From contig JAGFBZ010001936.1 in NCBI GenBank assembly GCA_018398805.1, positions 1 through 64,000 on the forward strand: a stretch of DNA of 64,000 nt. Reading direction: 5' to 3'. This document shows positions 46,909-59,317 of the stretch, piece by piece. The position numbers and the translations under genes were made by a program. Origin of the DNA: Hirundichthys speculiger. Its lineage: Eukaryota; Chordata; Actinopteri; Beloniformes; Exocoetidae. Below the pieces are notes generated by a model that was not told the DNA's origin, searched no databases, and saw only the letters and a program-made list of their open reading frames with translations. The number at the start of each line of letters is the position of its first letter. Position 1 is the first letter of the stretch.

Positions 46909-47953
46909 AGGTATGGTGGGAGATCTTTTTTTGAAGCATTTTTTTACAATATTGCCTGGAACTCTTTTCACATTCCCATTGCACCCACTGAAATAGAATG
47001 TTTGCAAAAAAACAAAACATTTTGGTCCAGACTAGCGGTGTAATCAGAGGAAAACTCTCAAAACCAATCAATGTACTGAGCATCGTTACATTTATTGGCT
47101 GCCTAATACAGCCATCAAATATCAATGCACTCCCACCCCCCATCTTGCGCGTTCACAGTTTCGTTACTCGAGGACCTCCCTCAGCTCTGGCAATCAGGTT
47201 AGCGGACAGCGTTGCTATTTGAAAGCCAGAAATCAAGTTAGCTCGCACAGATCATTTCGTTGCAACAATAGCAGAGAAGAAGACGTCAAACGGCAGCAAA
47301 ATCAAAGGGAAAACTGTTGTTGAAAAAGCAACAGCCATGCGGAAGCTAACCGAAGAACGAAACAGAACAAGAGTGGTTATTGGTACGGCTTTCCAGTGCT
47401 GGCGCCAGCTAACAAATGAAAAGCGGCTCCAGACCGACGCCAAGGTGACCCAGTTTCTACTGGATAGGTGAGATGATGCCGTTCTGATTATATAATATTT
47501 CAACATGCTGATCGGTTATGGGTATTGTAGGCGTATTCACCCAGTCAGTGAGAAAATGAAAGATGGTGACAAAATTATTGTCCATCGAGTGACATGACGA
47601 ACATATTCCAGCATGTTTCGCTAAGTTACCAACTCTGTCAACTAGGCTACAGTACTATGTGTGACACCGTTAGCTAGGCTGTTGTTATCCTTGACGGAGA
47701 AGACGCCATGGCTTGAAGTTAGCCAGCCACTCTGATGCTACTTGTTGTTGGCGAATGCTCGTGAACTTCCGTGAACGCTTGAGATAGCGTGCACTTTCAT
47801 GTAGTCGTGAATCGTGTGAAGGCGTGGTTTCGAGGGTTGGGCTGAAGAGGAGGAGGCGGAGCCTTTGGGAGGAGGGAGGGAGTGTATATTTTCAAAATCT
47901 CACTTGAGTTGGATTGCTGGAACCGTTTTTTTCAAAGATCTCCCACCCTACCT
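46909..47953. mobile_element. TTAA-flanked DNA transposon (Kolobok-like)
   Basis: Ends AGGTATGGTGGGAGATC and, inverted, AGGTAGGGTGGGAGATC, with TTAA on both sides (46905-46908 and 47954-47957). TTAA duplication is shared by Kolobok and piggyBac elements; the lack of CCY termini favours Kolobok. Contains the coding remnant at 47242-47471. Confidence 0.75.
47242..47471 (+). pseudogene. transposon-encoded exon with TRVxIGxAFxxWRxL motif
   Basis: The frame reads ATAMRKLTEERNRTRVVIG, then TAFQCWRQLTNEKR and TDAKVTQFLLDR, ending at TGA with an overlapping donor-like ATAGGTGAGA. The pattern (RVxIGxAFxxWRxL...TDAxxxxFLLD) recurs in teleost predicted proteins linked to mobile DNA; I know no function. 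The frame is open over about 75 codons. Confidence 0.5.
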
Positions 47954-48543
47954 TTAACATGTCAGCCCCTGGTGTGCGGCTCCAGCAGGACAAGTCAATC
48001 TCGTTAAACAACCAGTGATGTGCAACAACAAATCTTCATGGAATAAAATATGACTTGTTTTGCCCAACGATGAAACAAAAACCAACAACAGTAATAGCTT
48101 TATAGCTGAATCTCTTTAGTTTGCAAGTGAGGTGAATTTCTTTCTCATTGTTTTACTGCACAAGACAACTGTTTGCTCTTAAAGTAAACTAAAATGCTAC
48201 TTTTTTTTTTTTTAAAAAAGGAATGTAGACGGATCTGCCTGTGCTTGCAGTGTTGCAGACAACGGTGGAAATACTGAGCTAGCTCCTCCATCGGTATGCT
48301 ATGAAGCACTGCAGGAGATACATGTAGGGGATTAGCTGGAGTTAAATCTGTGCAGCAGGAGGAAATCACCTAAGTGTCTGGTCTGTGTCTGCTCTGAATT
48401 ACAGCTGCGGGAGGTCACAAGTTCACAGGATGATGTGCAGTCGGCACCTCGGAGGCAAAGCGAATCCCTCTATACCCAACATTTCTGCGGAGAATACATT
48501 AAATGGTAAAGAAATGGAAACAAACTAAAGAGCGGCCACTGAC

Positions 48544-49098
48544 CTTGGCCTTGCCGGTGCTCTGCAGGATGTGCACCAGCGCGCACGCCATCTCCTCCTT
48601 GCTCTTGACGCTAATGGCCGGCTCCAGCACCGAGCACAGCAGCATGTAGTTGTTGGTGGTGTACTCCGCGAACTCCTTGTACATCTCCATGGGCAGGATG
48701 TTCATACTCTGATAGCGCGCCTTGATCCGGATCATGGGCCCCGACGTCTTGCCCTTGGGAGGGTTGGGAGTGCTGACGGGGTACCACTTCTCCACGAACT
48801 GACGCCCGGTGACGGTCGGGACGGGGATGTTGACGAGTCCGATGTAGTTGTTTTTGTCTTTCTTTTTCTTCTTGTCTGTGTCTTTGTAAAGGTGCGCTGT
48901 GATGCTCCTGACAGCAGGCAGGTTGCTGAACTCAAAGTGCTCTCCCCAAAACACATTGTCAGTCTTGAGCTTGCAGGTTGTGCGGGCGTACAGAGAGTCA
49001 TCGAGGCAGAGCTCGCAGAAGTACTTCTTTTTGGCTGGCAGGTCCTTGGCTTCGATAATCCAGAGCCGCAGCAGGTTTTCCACCCGACGACTGTTGTC
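48544..49098 (-). CDS. dab2ip: DAB2IP exon c: C2 domain and start of RasGAP domain
   Basis: This 555-bp exon has 185 codons, phase 0 on both sides. The peptide opens DNSRRVEN, followed at about residue 11 by [11 protein letters not shown], the first strand of the C2 domain. [11 protein letters not shown] and FVEKWYP (about residue 101) mark later C2 strands, and IRIKARYQS closes the domain. A lysine-rich stretch, [13 protein letters not shown], lies in a C2 loop and is a plausible membrane-contact site (inference). From about residue 135, [12 protein letters not shown] starts the helical RasGAP region. The exon ends at STGKAK with donor gtcagt. C2 and PH together position SynGAP-family proteins at membranes. 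Confidence 0.97.
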
Positions 49099-49828
49099 CT
49101 GGAGACACGGAGAATAACAGGCGGCTTTAATCTTCAATGTAACGTATACACATTTATATGCATTTGATCAGTCCAATAAATGGATGGATGATACAGAAAT
49201 GAAAATAAAGAATAACCCAGCTGTTCTTCAGTTTACTTTGGCTTTAATGTCTTTATAGACAGCATGAACTCGTGGTATTTCACATTTTCCTTCTCAACTT
49301 CATTTCATTTCGTAATCATGTTCCCAAAAACTGGCACGCGACGCAATTTAGTGAAGTGAAGTAAAAGAAAAGAACAGCTGGCGTCGGCAGGTGAGTGCAG
49401 CGGTGAGTTGGTGCAAAAGCCGAATCCGCGAATCACTGAGTCTTTGAGGAACGAACGCGTGAGAAAAGCACCGAAATGTTCAAAAACAATGCTTCTACAA
49501 GAAACGTTCAAAAGGGATTTACAGATTTGTCCTTCTGTGGCACATGATAACGCAGATACCGGTAACCTTGGAGCCCTCGGGCAGTTCTGCAACTAGAGCG
49601 GTCATTGATCCAACGGATGACGTAACCACATACGAGAAGGACCGGTTCTCAGGCTCTGTGATGCAACAGCTACCTTCACAAATACCACTTAAAACTGTAA
49701 CGGTGTTGACTTCCCTGGGGTCGGGGCCACGCCGAGGAACCCCTCCAGACCGTTAACAGCAACAAGTCCAAATTTTAAAACAAAAAAAACGCCAATGACA
49801 CAATATGACGCAATATGATGGAGGAAAT
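49099..49828. other. intron, unique
   Basis: Nothing supported besides the acceptor tract next to exon c. Confidence 0.35.
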
Positions 49829-50200
49829 TAGAGCTGAGCGATTTTATCGATTATGCGATATATATTGATATTTTATTTCCCCAGAGAGTATCGATTTTTC
49901 AACTGGGGGTATCGATATTCTAAGCTCCTTTCAAAACCTCCGTGTCCCACCTTTAAAAGCTTGCAGCAACAATTTGCACTGTTTAAATAAATGAAACTAT
50001 TTTTCTCAACAAATCTTTTATTCATTTTGTCCAGCATTTACAAGCTGCCTGTCAGCCATATAATGTGTAATTGATGCTTTCAGTTCAATTAATTCAAACA
50101 AAGTCATTGGAACACTCACAAGATGTCACCAAAATCACTTTGTCCCTTTAAAATCTTTTGGAAAATTATGTAAATGTATTGTAAGATGAATATTGATATA
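49829..50200. mobile_element. hAT element, CGATA family, right end missing
   Basis: TAGAGCTGAGCGATTTTATC start and about 350 bp close to 19130-19480, stopping before the terminal GATTAGTGTATCGC part. Confidence 0.75.
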
Positions 50201-51827
50201 TCCATGAAGAGACTTTCAAACATTTATATATATGCAGCATTAGCTCTTTAGTGCGCGCCAGTCACTGAAGAACTAATGAATTTCCTTCGCAGTCTGCCGG
50301 CCCACTCTCATGCCATGAATTGGCTTTGCAAAGAGAGGGGGCATGTTCTGAGCCATTATTACGTCTGCCTTGAAAACCACCTCAGAAAATGAATAGAAAG
50401 ACTAATAATGACATTATTAAATAGAAATATCAGAGCCTCTCAAGGCTGCAAGGAGTCTATGAAAATATGAAGTACTGCTGGCTCTACTTTAGAAAGTCCT
50501 CGAATTAGAAAAAAACAAAAACCTGTTTGATTCAATAAAAGTTCACCTCTGCTTTCATGTTTCTGCTCCTTTTATCTTTTTATTCTTTCTCTCAAGCATG
50601 TTATTTATCATTTCTACTCACTATGTGGTACATTCAAAGGCTTTCTAAAGATAAAATTGTTTGGTGATATATGGTCAAATACGGTCAAAGACCGACGAGG
50701 TTCGTTTTTTTCTTCTTGCTAATTGCTCCTAACAGTGAATTTACCTGGAAACAGCCATTTAATGGCATTTCTCTTTACTTTTGGGTCTTGAAGTTTATCT
50801 TTTACTCTTCTTGACTTGTAGATCAAGTTCAAATTACCAACAAAGTTTTCATTGCTTGCTGCTGAAAAGCACGAAAGGCACGACGCTGTGAGAATCCACG
50901 AGCCAAATAGTCTAAGATTTGCTTTCTGTCAATGTTTGTGGTAAAATCTCTTTATGAGGTCTCTCACATCTTTCCTTGATTGTGATCGGCTGCCAATTCC
51001 TGGATGGTGTAATCAATAAATATGAAATCTCATGTGGGATAAGCTGCAGCCCTGTTCAACCATGAACAGGGAAAAAAACACCTCTATCAAGAATCAATGG
51101 ATAGGTACTTCCTTCATCTTTTTGCGTTTTCATTGAAGCCAAGTGATTCAGAAAGAACTGGATCTGTAGTTTTTATTTTTTATTTTTGACTGCACTAGGG
51201 TTTCTATTCTCACCGTCAGATCAATACTTCTCTGCTGTGTGAAAAACTGATTCAAATGTTTCACAGACCTTTCAAAGAGGAGCTTGTATAGTTTTGCTGT
51301 TATATAAGCACTTCGAGGGACTTAGATCTTTAATGCAAACTTTTATTTTTTTGCTTTTTTTTGTTTGTTTTTCTTTAGCCATTTGCTCGTCTGTCCAACG
51401 ATGCCGTCCTCCAGGTCAGTCCTTGACTTGCGCGACCCGTGCACAGTCAGCTGGATGTGCTCGCCGTCCGGCGCAGCGAAACCGTTTGACTGAACAAAGC
51501 AGGACGTTAGAAGCGTCTCATCGGAGACGCCGCTCTTTGTCCCGAAGGATCCGTCTCACCCCTGAGCTGGCCTGTATGTGACCTCCGCTGGAACCTTCCC
51601 TGTGCGGAACAATGCTTTTATTGTCGCCGGTTTCGTTGCTTCGCTCCAGATTTTTATCCGTGCTGTCACATGTGATCTGTGGTGACCTGTAGGCGCTGGG
51701 GTTTTCCAAATTCTGCAGATTTTTGTGATAAGACGGCACATTCTCTGTTATACAAATGTTCTCGGGATCATACATAATTATCCAGCCGCCATCTCCTTTA
51801 CAAATGTGTTAACTGTGTATGGGGATA
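50201..51827. other. intron, unique
   Basis: AT-rich, without recognised repeats. 51390-51600 is GC-richer but shows no coding similarity. Confidence 0.35.
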
Positions 51828-52197
51828 TACAGTCATGGAAAAAATTATTAGACCACCCTTGTTTTCTTCAGTTTCTTGTTCATTTTAATGCCTGGTACAA
51901 CTAAAGGTACATTTGTTTGGACAAACATAACGATAACCACAAAGATTGCTCATAAGAGTTTTATTTAAGAGCTGATATCTTACCATTTTCCATGGTTTTC
52001 TTGATTATAACCTAAATCACTTAAGTTTTTACATCAATAGCTATGGCGTTGTACTGCCAAAAACACTGCTTTTATGCATTCAGTGTTTTCTTTTCTGTCT
52101 GTTTTAGTCACATGATGGTGTTTAGTGGTACCAGGTATTAAAATGAACAAGAAAGTGAAGAAAAAATGGTGGTCTAATAATTTTTTCCATGACTGTA
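51828..52197. mobile_element. 370-bp TA-flanked MITE, copy 2
   Basis: Same ends and length as copy 1, inverse orientation; followed by a (TA)n tract at 52198-52220. Confidence 0.9.
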
Positions 52198-52789
52198 TAT
52201 ACATATATATATATATATATTTTTTTTTTTTTAATCCAGAATGAGGGTTGTATAATGCTGGTTCCTCCTTCAGCTGTTGTGTTTCAGTAAAGAAAAGGAA
52301 TGCCTTGTAACACTTCTTCACCTTTATTTTCCTTAATATCTTCAGTTTCTATACAATCAGCTGCTAACTGCTGAGTGTTTGCACGTTTAGCTCACGGTGA
52401 CGCGTCTCCTCAGGCCACGCCCACATTAATATGGTTTCATTTATCGCAGTTTGTACAAGCAACCATAGTGGTTGGAGGTGGCTGGACGGAACCAAAAGCA
52501 ACTAGAGCCACTGAGACTCACATGGACATTGTAGATTCATATCAGGGATCTTAGAAACTGTAGGTTTGCTGGTTCCTCAAGTTCCCAAAAGCAGAGCCTG
52601 AAGTTATCAGGCTCCTCTCTTGTGGAAGCAGCTCGATCTGGTGTTCAGGAAACAGACAGCCTCTTTACGTTTAAGATTGGACTTAAAAACATTTCCTTTT
52701 GATAAAACTAATAGTTGGGCATAATATAAATACATTTGGTTCTCCAGCGAAGGGAATATTATGACTAGACATATTTTTTGCAATGCAGT

Positions 52790-53830
52790 CTTTGCTGTAT
52801 TTTGTCCCTCTTCTCTCTCTGTCCTCCAGTCCTCCACTTTTCTTCTTTTACTTTACCCGGCTGGTCTTCAGCAGGACGGTCCCCCTCATGATCCAGATGT
52901 TCTCTACTTGCTACTGTTTCTTCATGTTTCTTCTTCTTCTTATTTCTATTTGCTCAGGGGGTCACGCCCTGAAAGGTGCCTGGAGACAGTTTGTGTCCTT
53001 ATAGCTGCTTTTTCAAATGAAGTTGATTTGAGCTGAATTGGTTTGAATTGTTGTCTCTGTATACTGTCATCTCAGAACCACAACCAGCTAGGGCTGCACG
53101 ATTATGGAAAAAATGATAATCACGATATTTGGATCAAAATCACGATTACGATTATTAATCAAGATTATTCAACAATAAAAAATATTTTTTGTTCAGAATG
53201 TTATTTAAAATCACGATATGAAATATAACCAAGAAAGTATTGCATAAGGGATGGACAAATTATATAAAAGGCAATAGCATGAAACTTAGGCGGTCCTAGA
53301 GATTTTTGGCCATAAACACCAGCCTGTAAACATGTCTTAGCTTCAAGAACGCCCAAAGGCAGGTCACTACATTGTCCCCTACACTACATTGTACATGGTC
53401 ACGATTAATCACGATTTTCAAAATTTTAATCGTGGCAACCAAAAATCACGATTTCGATTATTTTTCGATTAATTGTGCAGCCCTACAACCAGCCAGGGCC
53501 TGGTTCTGCTGGAGGTTCTTTTTAGCCCCGCTAACCGGGTTTTTTTTCCTATCTGGTATCGCCTCAAGCTCACTAAGGATCTGGGGATTATATCGAAGTG
53601 GCGATCTGCTTTGAATTTTGGGCTTGGAAAACACTTGATTATGAATTGGAATGAAGTGGATAATGTGTAGATTACAATGAACTGGACTGAACTGGAGTAT
53701 AATTTGGATATAACTGGATTATATTTAACTTCGTAAACTTTGACTGTTCTCTGTGTACGGTGCCTTGAGATGACTCCACCGTGAACTGGTGCTGTGCAGC
53801 TGAAGTGAACTGAATTAAATGATTTGCTCT
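52790..53830. repeat. retroposon-like repeat split by a hAT
   Basis: Segments 52790-53088 and 53494-53830 resemble a common teleost repeat (GTCCTCCAGTCCTCCAC, GGTTCTGCTGGAGGTTCTTT, GGTGCCTTGAGATGACT). It is interrupted by the hAT at 53089-53485. Class uncertain. Confidence 0.45.
53089..53485. mobile_element. hAT MITE, TSD CAACCAGC
   Basis: Ends TAGGGCTGCACGATTA and, inverted, TAGGGCTGCACAATTA; perfect duplication CAACCAGC at 53081-53088 and 53486-53493. Subterminal AATCACGATT repeats. Confidence 0.92.
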
Positions 53831-54732
53831 CCCTGATCACGACGTCTCTTTCCCTTATTTACTGAGCCTCTGTCATGTGGCGGTTTACCCGAATATGATG
53901 TGCAGACACACCACAATTACAACTTTAGCTTCGGCTGTCACATGGCCAAACTCTGCATTTAACAATGTTGCAGCTTTTAGGCTTTTAGGTTTTCAGAATG
54001 TTTTCACTTGTGCATGAGTATAGATGGAGTTATGTGTTTCGACGGTGTAGTGTGGATGGAGATATTTTCCAAAACAGAGCTGATTGCCCCTGTTTTAAAA
54101 CAGTATTTTAAAGCTCTGCTGAAGGAGGTTGTAGTTTTGTGCTAGCAGAGGTGCTGCCAGTACTGCGGTTGTGCCAAAGTGGAGGCAGTGTCAAAGTGTA
54201 AAACCTGTTTATTTATTCAATACAGCTACAGCAATTTCCTCACTGCCACACCGCACTGCACGCTATCTCCAAAAAATCATGAAATTATTTAAAATATAAA
54301 GCGAAGGCAGACAAGTAGAAATAACACATACCTCCAAAAAGCACAGACACCCCCTAACTTCTATTCTGAAATAATGAAGGATGCCGGAGTGAAGACGGCA
54401 TGTGATTTGGACAATTTTCTTGGCTTGGCATGTTTGCCACCTAAACTCCCAACTCCCGCCACAGCTGCGTTTATCATGATTACACCTGGTGCTGAAAAGA
54501 TGAAAGCACTCAAGCACTTCTCTGTGCAACCTTCGCATCCTCGACCGAGCAAGAGACGCAAAGCCTGATGGAAACATGTCGGTCTGTTGTTGTTAAATGA
54601 ATGACAGCCCGGTGTCAACGCTGTATTTCAGTGCCATCAGTGCTGCAAGCCGTGGTTGGGGATAGGGACGCGTATTTGTGTCGGTTCCTTCACGCCCCCC
54701 CCCCCATCCCGGCCGCTGTGCTTTTCACGTAC
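53831..54732. other. intron, unique
   Basis: Nothing supported. Confidence 0.35.
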
Positions 54733-54831
54733 CTTGTTCGGCTGCACCGCTCTCCTCAAATTCTCCATCCATTTGTCTCTCTCGGCCGACGAGCGACAGG
54801 AAAAACATTTGCTTCCTGTGGAGGTAGTGAC
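54733..54831 (-). CDS. dab2ip: DAB2IP exon b: PH-domain C-terminal part
   Basis: This 99-bp exon (33 codons, phase 0 on both sides) starts [12 protein letters not shown] and ends [14 protein letters not shown]. The last piece is the C-terminal amphipathic helix with the near-invariant tryptophan of PH domains. Borders on the minus strand are ggtag before GTCACT and gtacgt after AAG. It sits alone between introns of about 5.6 kb and 5.0 kb. Confidence 0.95.
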
Positions 54832-56951
54832 CTACCGCGGTGGAACAGACAGAAGAAAAAACAAATGCTTCAGTGATCAAACCCCGGTTGTAAAAATGAC
54901 AGAAAAAAGAGTTTTTGTCTAAACTTGGCCCAGAAATATCACCGTGTTTGTGACAGCAAAATAAATGGATGGAAAACTCAAACATGCACAAGTGGATGTA
55001 CAGAGGCTGGAAATGACTCAGCATAAAGAAACGGCTCGAATAAACACAACAAGGAGATGCATTAAAGTCCTCATGAAGTCAGCGTTCTATATGATCTTTA
55101 TGCACATGAAGTCACTTTTACAGCAGTATCTGTCCCAACAAACTGACTGAAGTAGCTTTGCTGTTAGTCTTATTGATATTTTGGAGCTCGTCACTCCCTG
55201 AGATGTGATTAAAAATGCTGACGAAATTAGCACCGACCTTTGCAATCAAACAGCTAAAAAACTCAAGAAATGTTGGCTGTATATATGAACCCATTATGAC
55301 CTAGGGCCTGGCTGAAGAAAAAAAAAATTCTGTAACTGTTCACAAACACTATTTAACTCTTCGTCTCTGAAAAAACTCTAAACATGAGAGGACGAACCCT
55401 CTGAACCAGCTGCACAGCCGGTTAGCATGTAAACCATAACGATTCAGCTGAACCTGCAGCTGCACGCTAAGTTGATTAGCGTCGCAACAAGAATTGATTT
55501 AGCAGCTCAACTGGAAGTACGCTATGACGTCAACATTAACCCCATAGAGCCAGCACCGCTGACATGAAATTAATTGGTTTACATAAAAAAAAATAATTTC
55601 GCATCCACAGAAACCTGTTAACCCTAACCCTAACTCATTCCCTTAAATAACTTAGAAATATCTTTTGCATCCTGTTGTCATTAAACTGTTTGAAAAGTAG
55701 CTGATGTGATGATTTTATCACAACCACCAAATCAAGCGTTTATTGTCAGTCATTGTAACTTGAATCATAATTACTGACACTTTGATGGGCAGTTCAAGTC
55801 ACTCAAAATAAAAAGCATCCCTGTGTAGATCTGGGTATCCTTTCAAACCAAAACTAAAACCTCTGATACAGGTACCTGATTAATGCTTTTTTTCGATAAC
55901 AGAGTAATAAAATTTCAACGTAAAGAAAGTTGGACACATTCAGTAAAATGGCATTTATAATGTAATATAAAATAACAATGTAATTTAAAATAATATAACT
56001 ACAGTACTACTTCTTTTAATTACAGTCATTTATTTTACCATGCAATCATTTGTCGAAAAGAAAATCATGTAAATTGCAAATTTTGCAGGATTGTGACTTT
56101 TCCGTTGTAAAACCAAACTATGACATTTTTTTCCTAAAATCGCAAATTTCTTAAACTCATAACTTTTATTTTAATATTATAACTTTTTGCCTTAAAAGCT
56201 CCATAGCTCCATCTTTGACCTATAATCGGTTTGTTGTAAAATCACTCATTTTGAAATATCTAAATTTTCTGAGGTTAAAAGCAAATTTTTGAAACGAAAC
56301 CTAAAATTTTTCAAAATTGTAATTTTCGGACATGAAATTGCGACCTCATGTCTAAAAATCACAAATTTTGCTGTTTATAAAATAACGATAATTGCAAATT
56401 TAAATAAGTATTGAATAACAGAGTTTTTCGATACTCAATGGTATTAAAGCAATTCGATTGATACCAGAAGGGAATCGATTTTTGATACCCAGGACTATCC
56501 CAAGATATTGCAATTTAACAAAGAGGCCAAGAGTTATTAAGCAGAAATGAATGGTTCCATTTTAGCATTTATGCGTGCCAAAGTCCAGAGAAGAATGTGT
56601 TCGTGGTTTGAGAGATCAGGCCAACGTGAAATCACACCAGCTGGTAAGTAAACGGAGCCGCAGGATTTCTGACACTGTCAAAAATTTATATCAGGTAGCC
56701 TTTGGTTGCAAGACCTTCGTCAAACCTCTAATATCTTCGGACTTAGACAGTTGAGTTTAACCAAAGACCAAAGATATCCCTACAATTCTGTCGCAACGTT
56801 GATCTTTGTCTGCGACGGGCCAAAACCTTCATGTTTAACAATATTTTTAAAAGCTATAATAGTTTGCAGTTCGTAGAAAACTATTAGATGCAACATTTAC
56901 ACCTCTTTAGGTTTAAGAACATATATATATGTGTGTACATATATATATCTA
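54832..56951. other. intron, AT-rich
   Basis: Contains a single ACCCTAACCCTAAC word near 55620 and AT-rich repeats of AAATTT type near 56050-56420 with inverted similarity suggestive of an old element; ends not found. Confidence 0.35.
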
Positions 56952-57316
56952 TACAGTTATGGAAAAAATTATTAGACCACCATTTTTTCTTCATTTTCTT
57001 GTTCATTTTAATACCTGGTGCCACTAAACGTCATCATGTGACTAAAACAGACAGAAAAGAAAACACTGAATGCATAAAAGCAGTGTTTTTGGCAGTACAA
57101 CGCCATAGCTATTGATGTAAAAACTTAGGTGATTTAGGTTATAATCAAGAAAACCATGGAAAATGGTAAGATATCAGCTCTTAAATAAAACTCTTATGAG
57201 CAATCTTTGTGGTTATCGTTATGTTTGTCCAGACAAATGTACCTTTAGTTGTACCAGGCATTAAAATGAACAAGAAACTGAAGAAAACAAGGGTGGTCTA
57301 ATAATTTTTTCCATGA

Positions 57317-57321
<5 letters not shown>
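56952..57321. mobile_element. 370-bp TA-flanked MITE, copy 3
   Basis: Same length and ends (one mismatch, TACAGTTATGG, at the left). Followed by (TA)n at 57322-57347. Confidence 0.9.

Positions 57322-57347
<26 letters not shown>
57322..57347. repeat. (TA)n microsatellite
   Basis: Alternating AT tract abutting the MITE end. Confidence 0.85.
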
Positions 57348-57348
<1 letters not shown>

Positions 57349-58308
57349 CTGAAAAAGTCTAACTGCTCAATCAAATCAGCGGTTTTACCTCCATAAATAA
57401 CATACAGTCTAGGCTCAAGCTCTCCACAGTTCTAACGTCAAACTGAAATGCTTGGACTTAAAACCAGCTGACCACTTTATGATTTTTTTTTCTTTTTTAA
57501 TCAAAGAGCTAAGTTAAAAAACTGATTACGGAAACAATTTTTGATCTTGAACTCCACAGAGAAGGCAGTTGGAGTGGTTTGTTGTTGCAACTGAGAGCGA
57601 AACACTGAGTCACAACTTTACTTGACCCAGAAACCAGAAACAAACTAATTAAAATGACTCAGAGTTTTAATCTCTGGTGTCCTCTGGGCATCCAGGCTGC
57701 ACGCTGAACAACTTAAACAGTAGCGGCAACAAGAGCTGTAATCACAACACTTACATATCATCAGTCTCTAAAGTGGTTTTGATGAATGTGTTAGGGACTG
57801 ATCTAAGCCCGGTTCACCCTCCCCTTACCTCTGCTGGGCGTCAAACGTGCCTCATTAACGACGAGACTACAACGGGTTTTGAAGCTTTACTGTTGCCTGC
57901 TGTGATGGTAAACAACACTGATGAGGCCGGCGAGTCAACACGAGGAGAGAAGCAGACAGAGAAACCGAGGCGAGAAGTTGAAGACGTTAATAAGGGTTGG
58001 TGATAAAACTCTGTTGGTTAGTCAGTGTGGATCAACCCTTAAAGGTTACGCCGCCTTTGTCCAGCTCAGAGTAAAGCTTTGACGAATTCTATGACAACGA
58101 GAACATCATCACAACTCATTAACGCACAACGAGACAGTTTGTAACCCTTTCACGACAATAAAAACAAGTGATTGGATTTTTCCTTTTTGGATATATTTAA
58201 CGTGCATGGTCACAAAACAGTCACGCAACATTTCATCATGGCGCTGGTAGTCGGTATAGCGAGTTTAACAACCAGACTGGTATCAGTCCCCTAACGCTGC
58301 TAAATGAC
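57348..58308. other. intron, unique
   Basis: Nothing supported. Confidence 0.35.
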
Positions 58309-59317
58309 TAGGGTTGGAAATCGAGAACTGGTTCCTGTAAAGAACCGGTTCCGTGTGTTTCACTTCCATGGAATCGTTTGGCAGTTTATCTAGCGATTCT
58401 CTTATCGATTCCAACCAGCACGAATCTTACGTAATTTACGCAAGTTACGCACAGTTAATTCCAGAAAGCACTTACGTGATTAAGTTACGTCAGTTTAGCA
58501 CGTTCATTGCAGTTGTAAACAACAATGGCGCCCACCAGGTTCAAATGCTCCAAAGTTTGGATTCACTTCACCAAAGAAAGATGGCAACAAGGCAACTTGC
58601 AGTCATTGTAAAGTGGAGATAACAGCGTCGGGAGGGAACACGGCTAACACGCAGAAACATTTGCGCACAAAACATGCGATAACGAGTCGTGTTTTTGACG
58701 GGCTTCGGACTGATGGATCTCAACCTAGCGGCAGTAGCCAAGCTAAGATCACCTCTGCGGTTACTACGGAAGGCAACTCTGGTTAGTAGCTATCCCACTG
58801 CCTATGTGCTTCTTTGTAAAACACGCTATAACATTAACGCTATGCTATTAAACGAATGCCTTCTGCATTACATTTAGAAGATGACGGCTTAGAGGCAGAA
58901 ATGCTTATCTTTCTGCAAAAGAATTGTTAATTCTTTATAGGATTTTCAGATTTGCACTATGCACTGTTCCGTTGTATTTGATAGTATTTATCTTTCTTTA
59001 TTATTATTTTTGAGTGCTTAGTGAGCTCATATATCCTTTTAAAAGGGAGATTTTTTTTATTTCCATTAGGAAAAATCTGTTGTGTATTTGCACAGTTAAA
59101 TATTACAGTTACATATTATCTTTCGGCCTCTTTTGACCTCGCTGTTGAGTTTGTAAGGTCGTGACTTCTAACAAAAAAAAAATGATGCTAATAAAACCGT
59201 TTGTTCTCCTTTTCCCCCCAAATTAGAATCGATAAGAGAATTGATAAAGAATCGAATCGTTAAACTGTATTGATAATGGAATCGGAATTGGAAAAATCTT
59301 ATCAATTCCCATCCGTA
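58309..59317. mobile_element. hAT element with BED-finger exon, TSD TAAATGAC
   Basis: Starts TAGGGTTGGAAATCGAGAAC, ends CAATTCCCATCCGTA; perfect duplication TAAATGAC at 58301-58308 and 59318-59325. The subterminal regions have ATCGATT/AATCG words. Confidence 0.88.
58524..58786 (+). pseudogene. hAT transposase BED zinc-finger exon, frameshifted
   Basis: It starts MAPTRFKCSKVWIHFTKE; after a one-base shift the frame reads KATCSHCKVEITASGG, TANTQKHLRTKH and on to EGNSG, ending in a donor-like CTGGTTAGT. C-x2-C and H-x4-H (HLRTKH) form the BED finger of ZBED1-like hAT transposases. The catalytic part is absent. Confidence 0.75.

Noticed and set aside
48571..49167. Plus-strand open frame of 198 codons
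   Set aside because: Antisense shadow of the C2 exon; no similarity to a known protein in this direction.
55616..55634. Telomere-like ACCCTAACCCTAAC
   Set aside because: Only two to three units; too short for an interstitial telomere.
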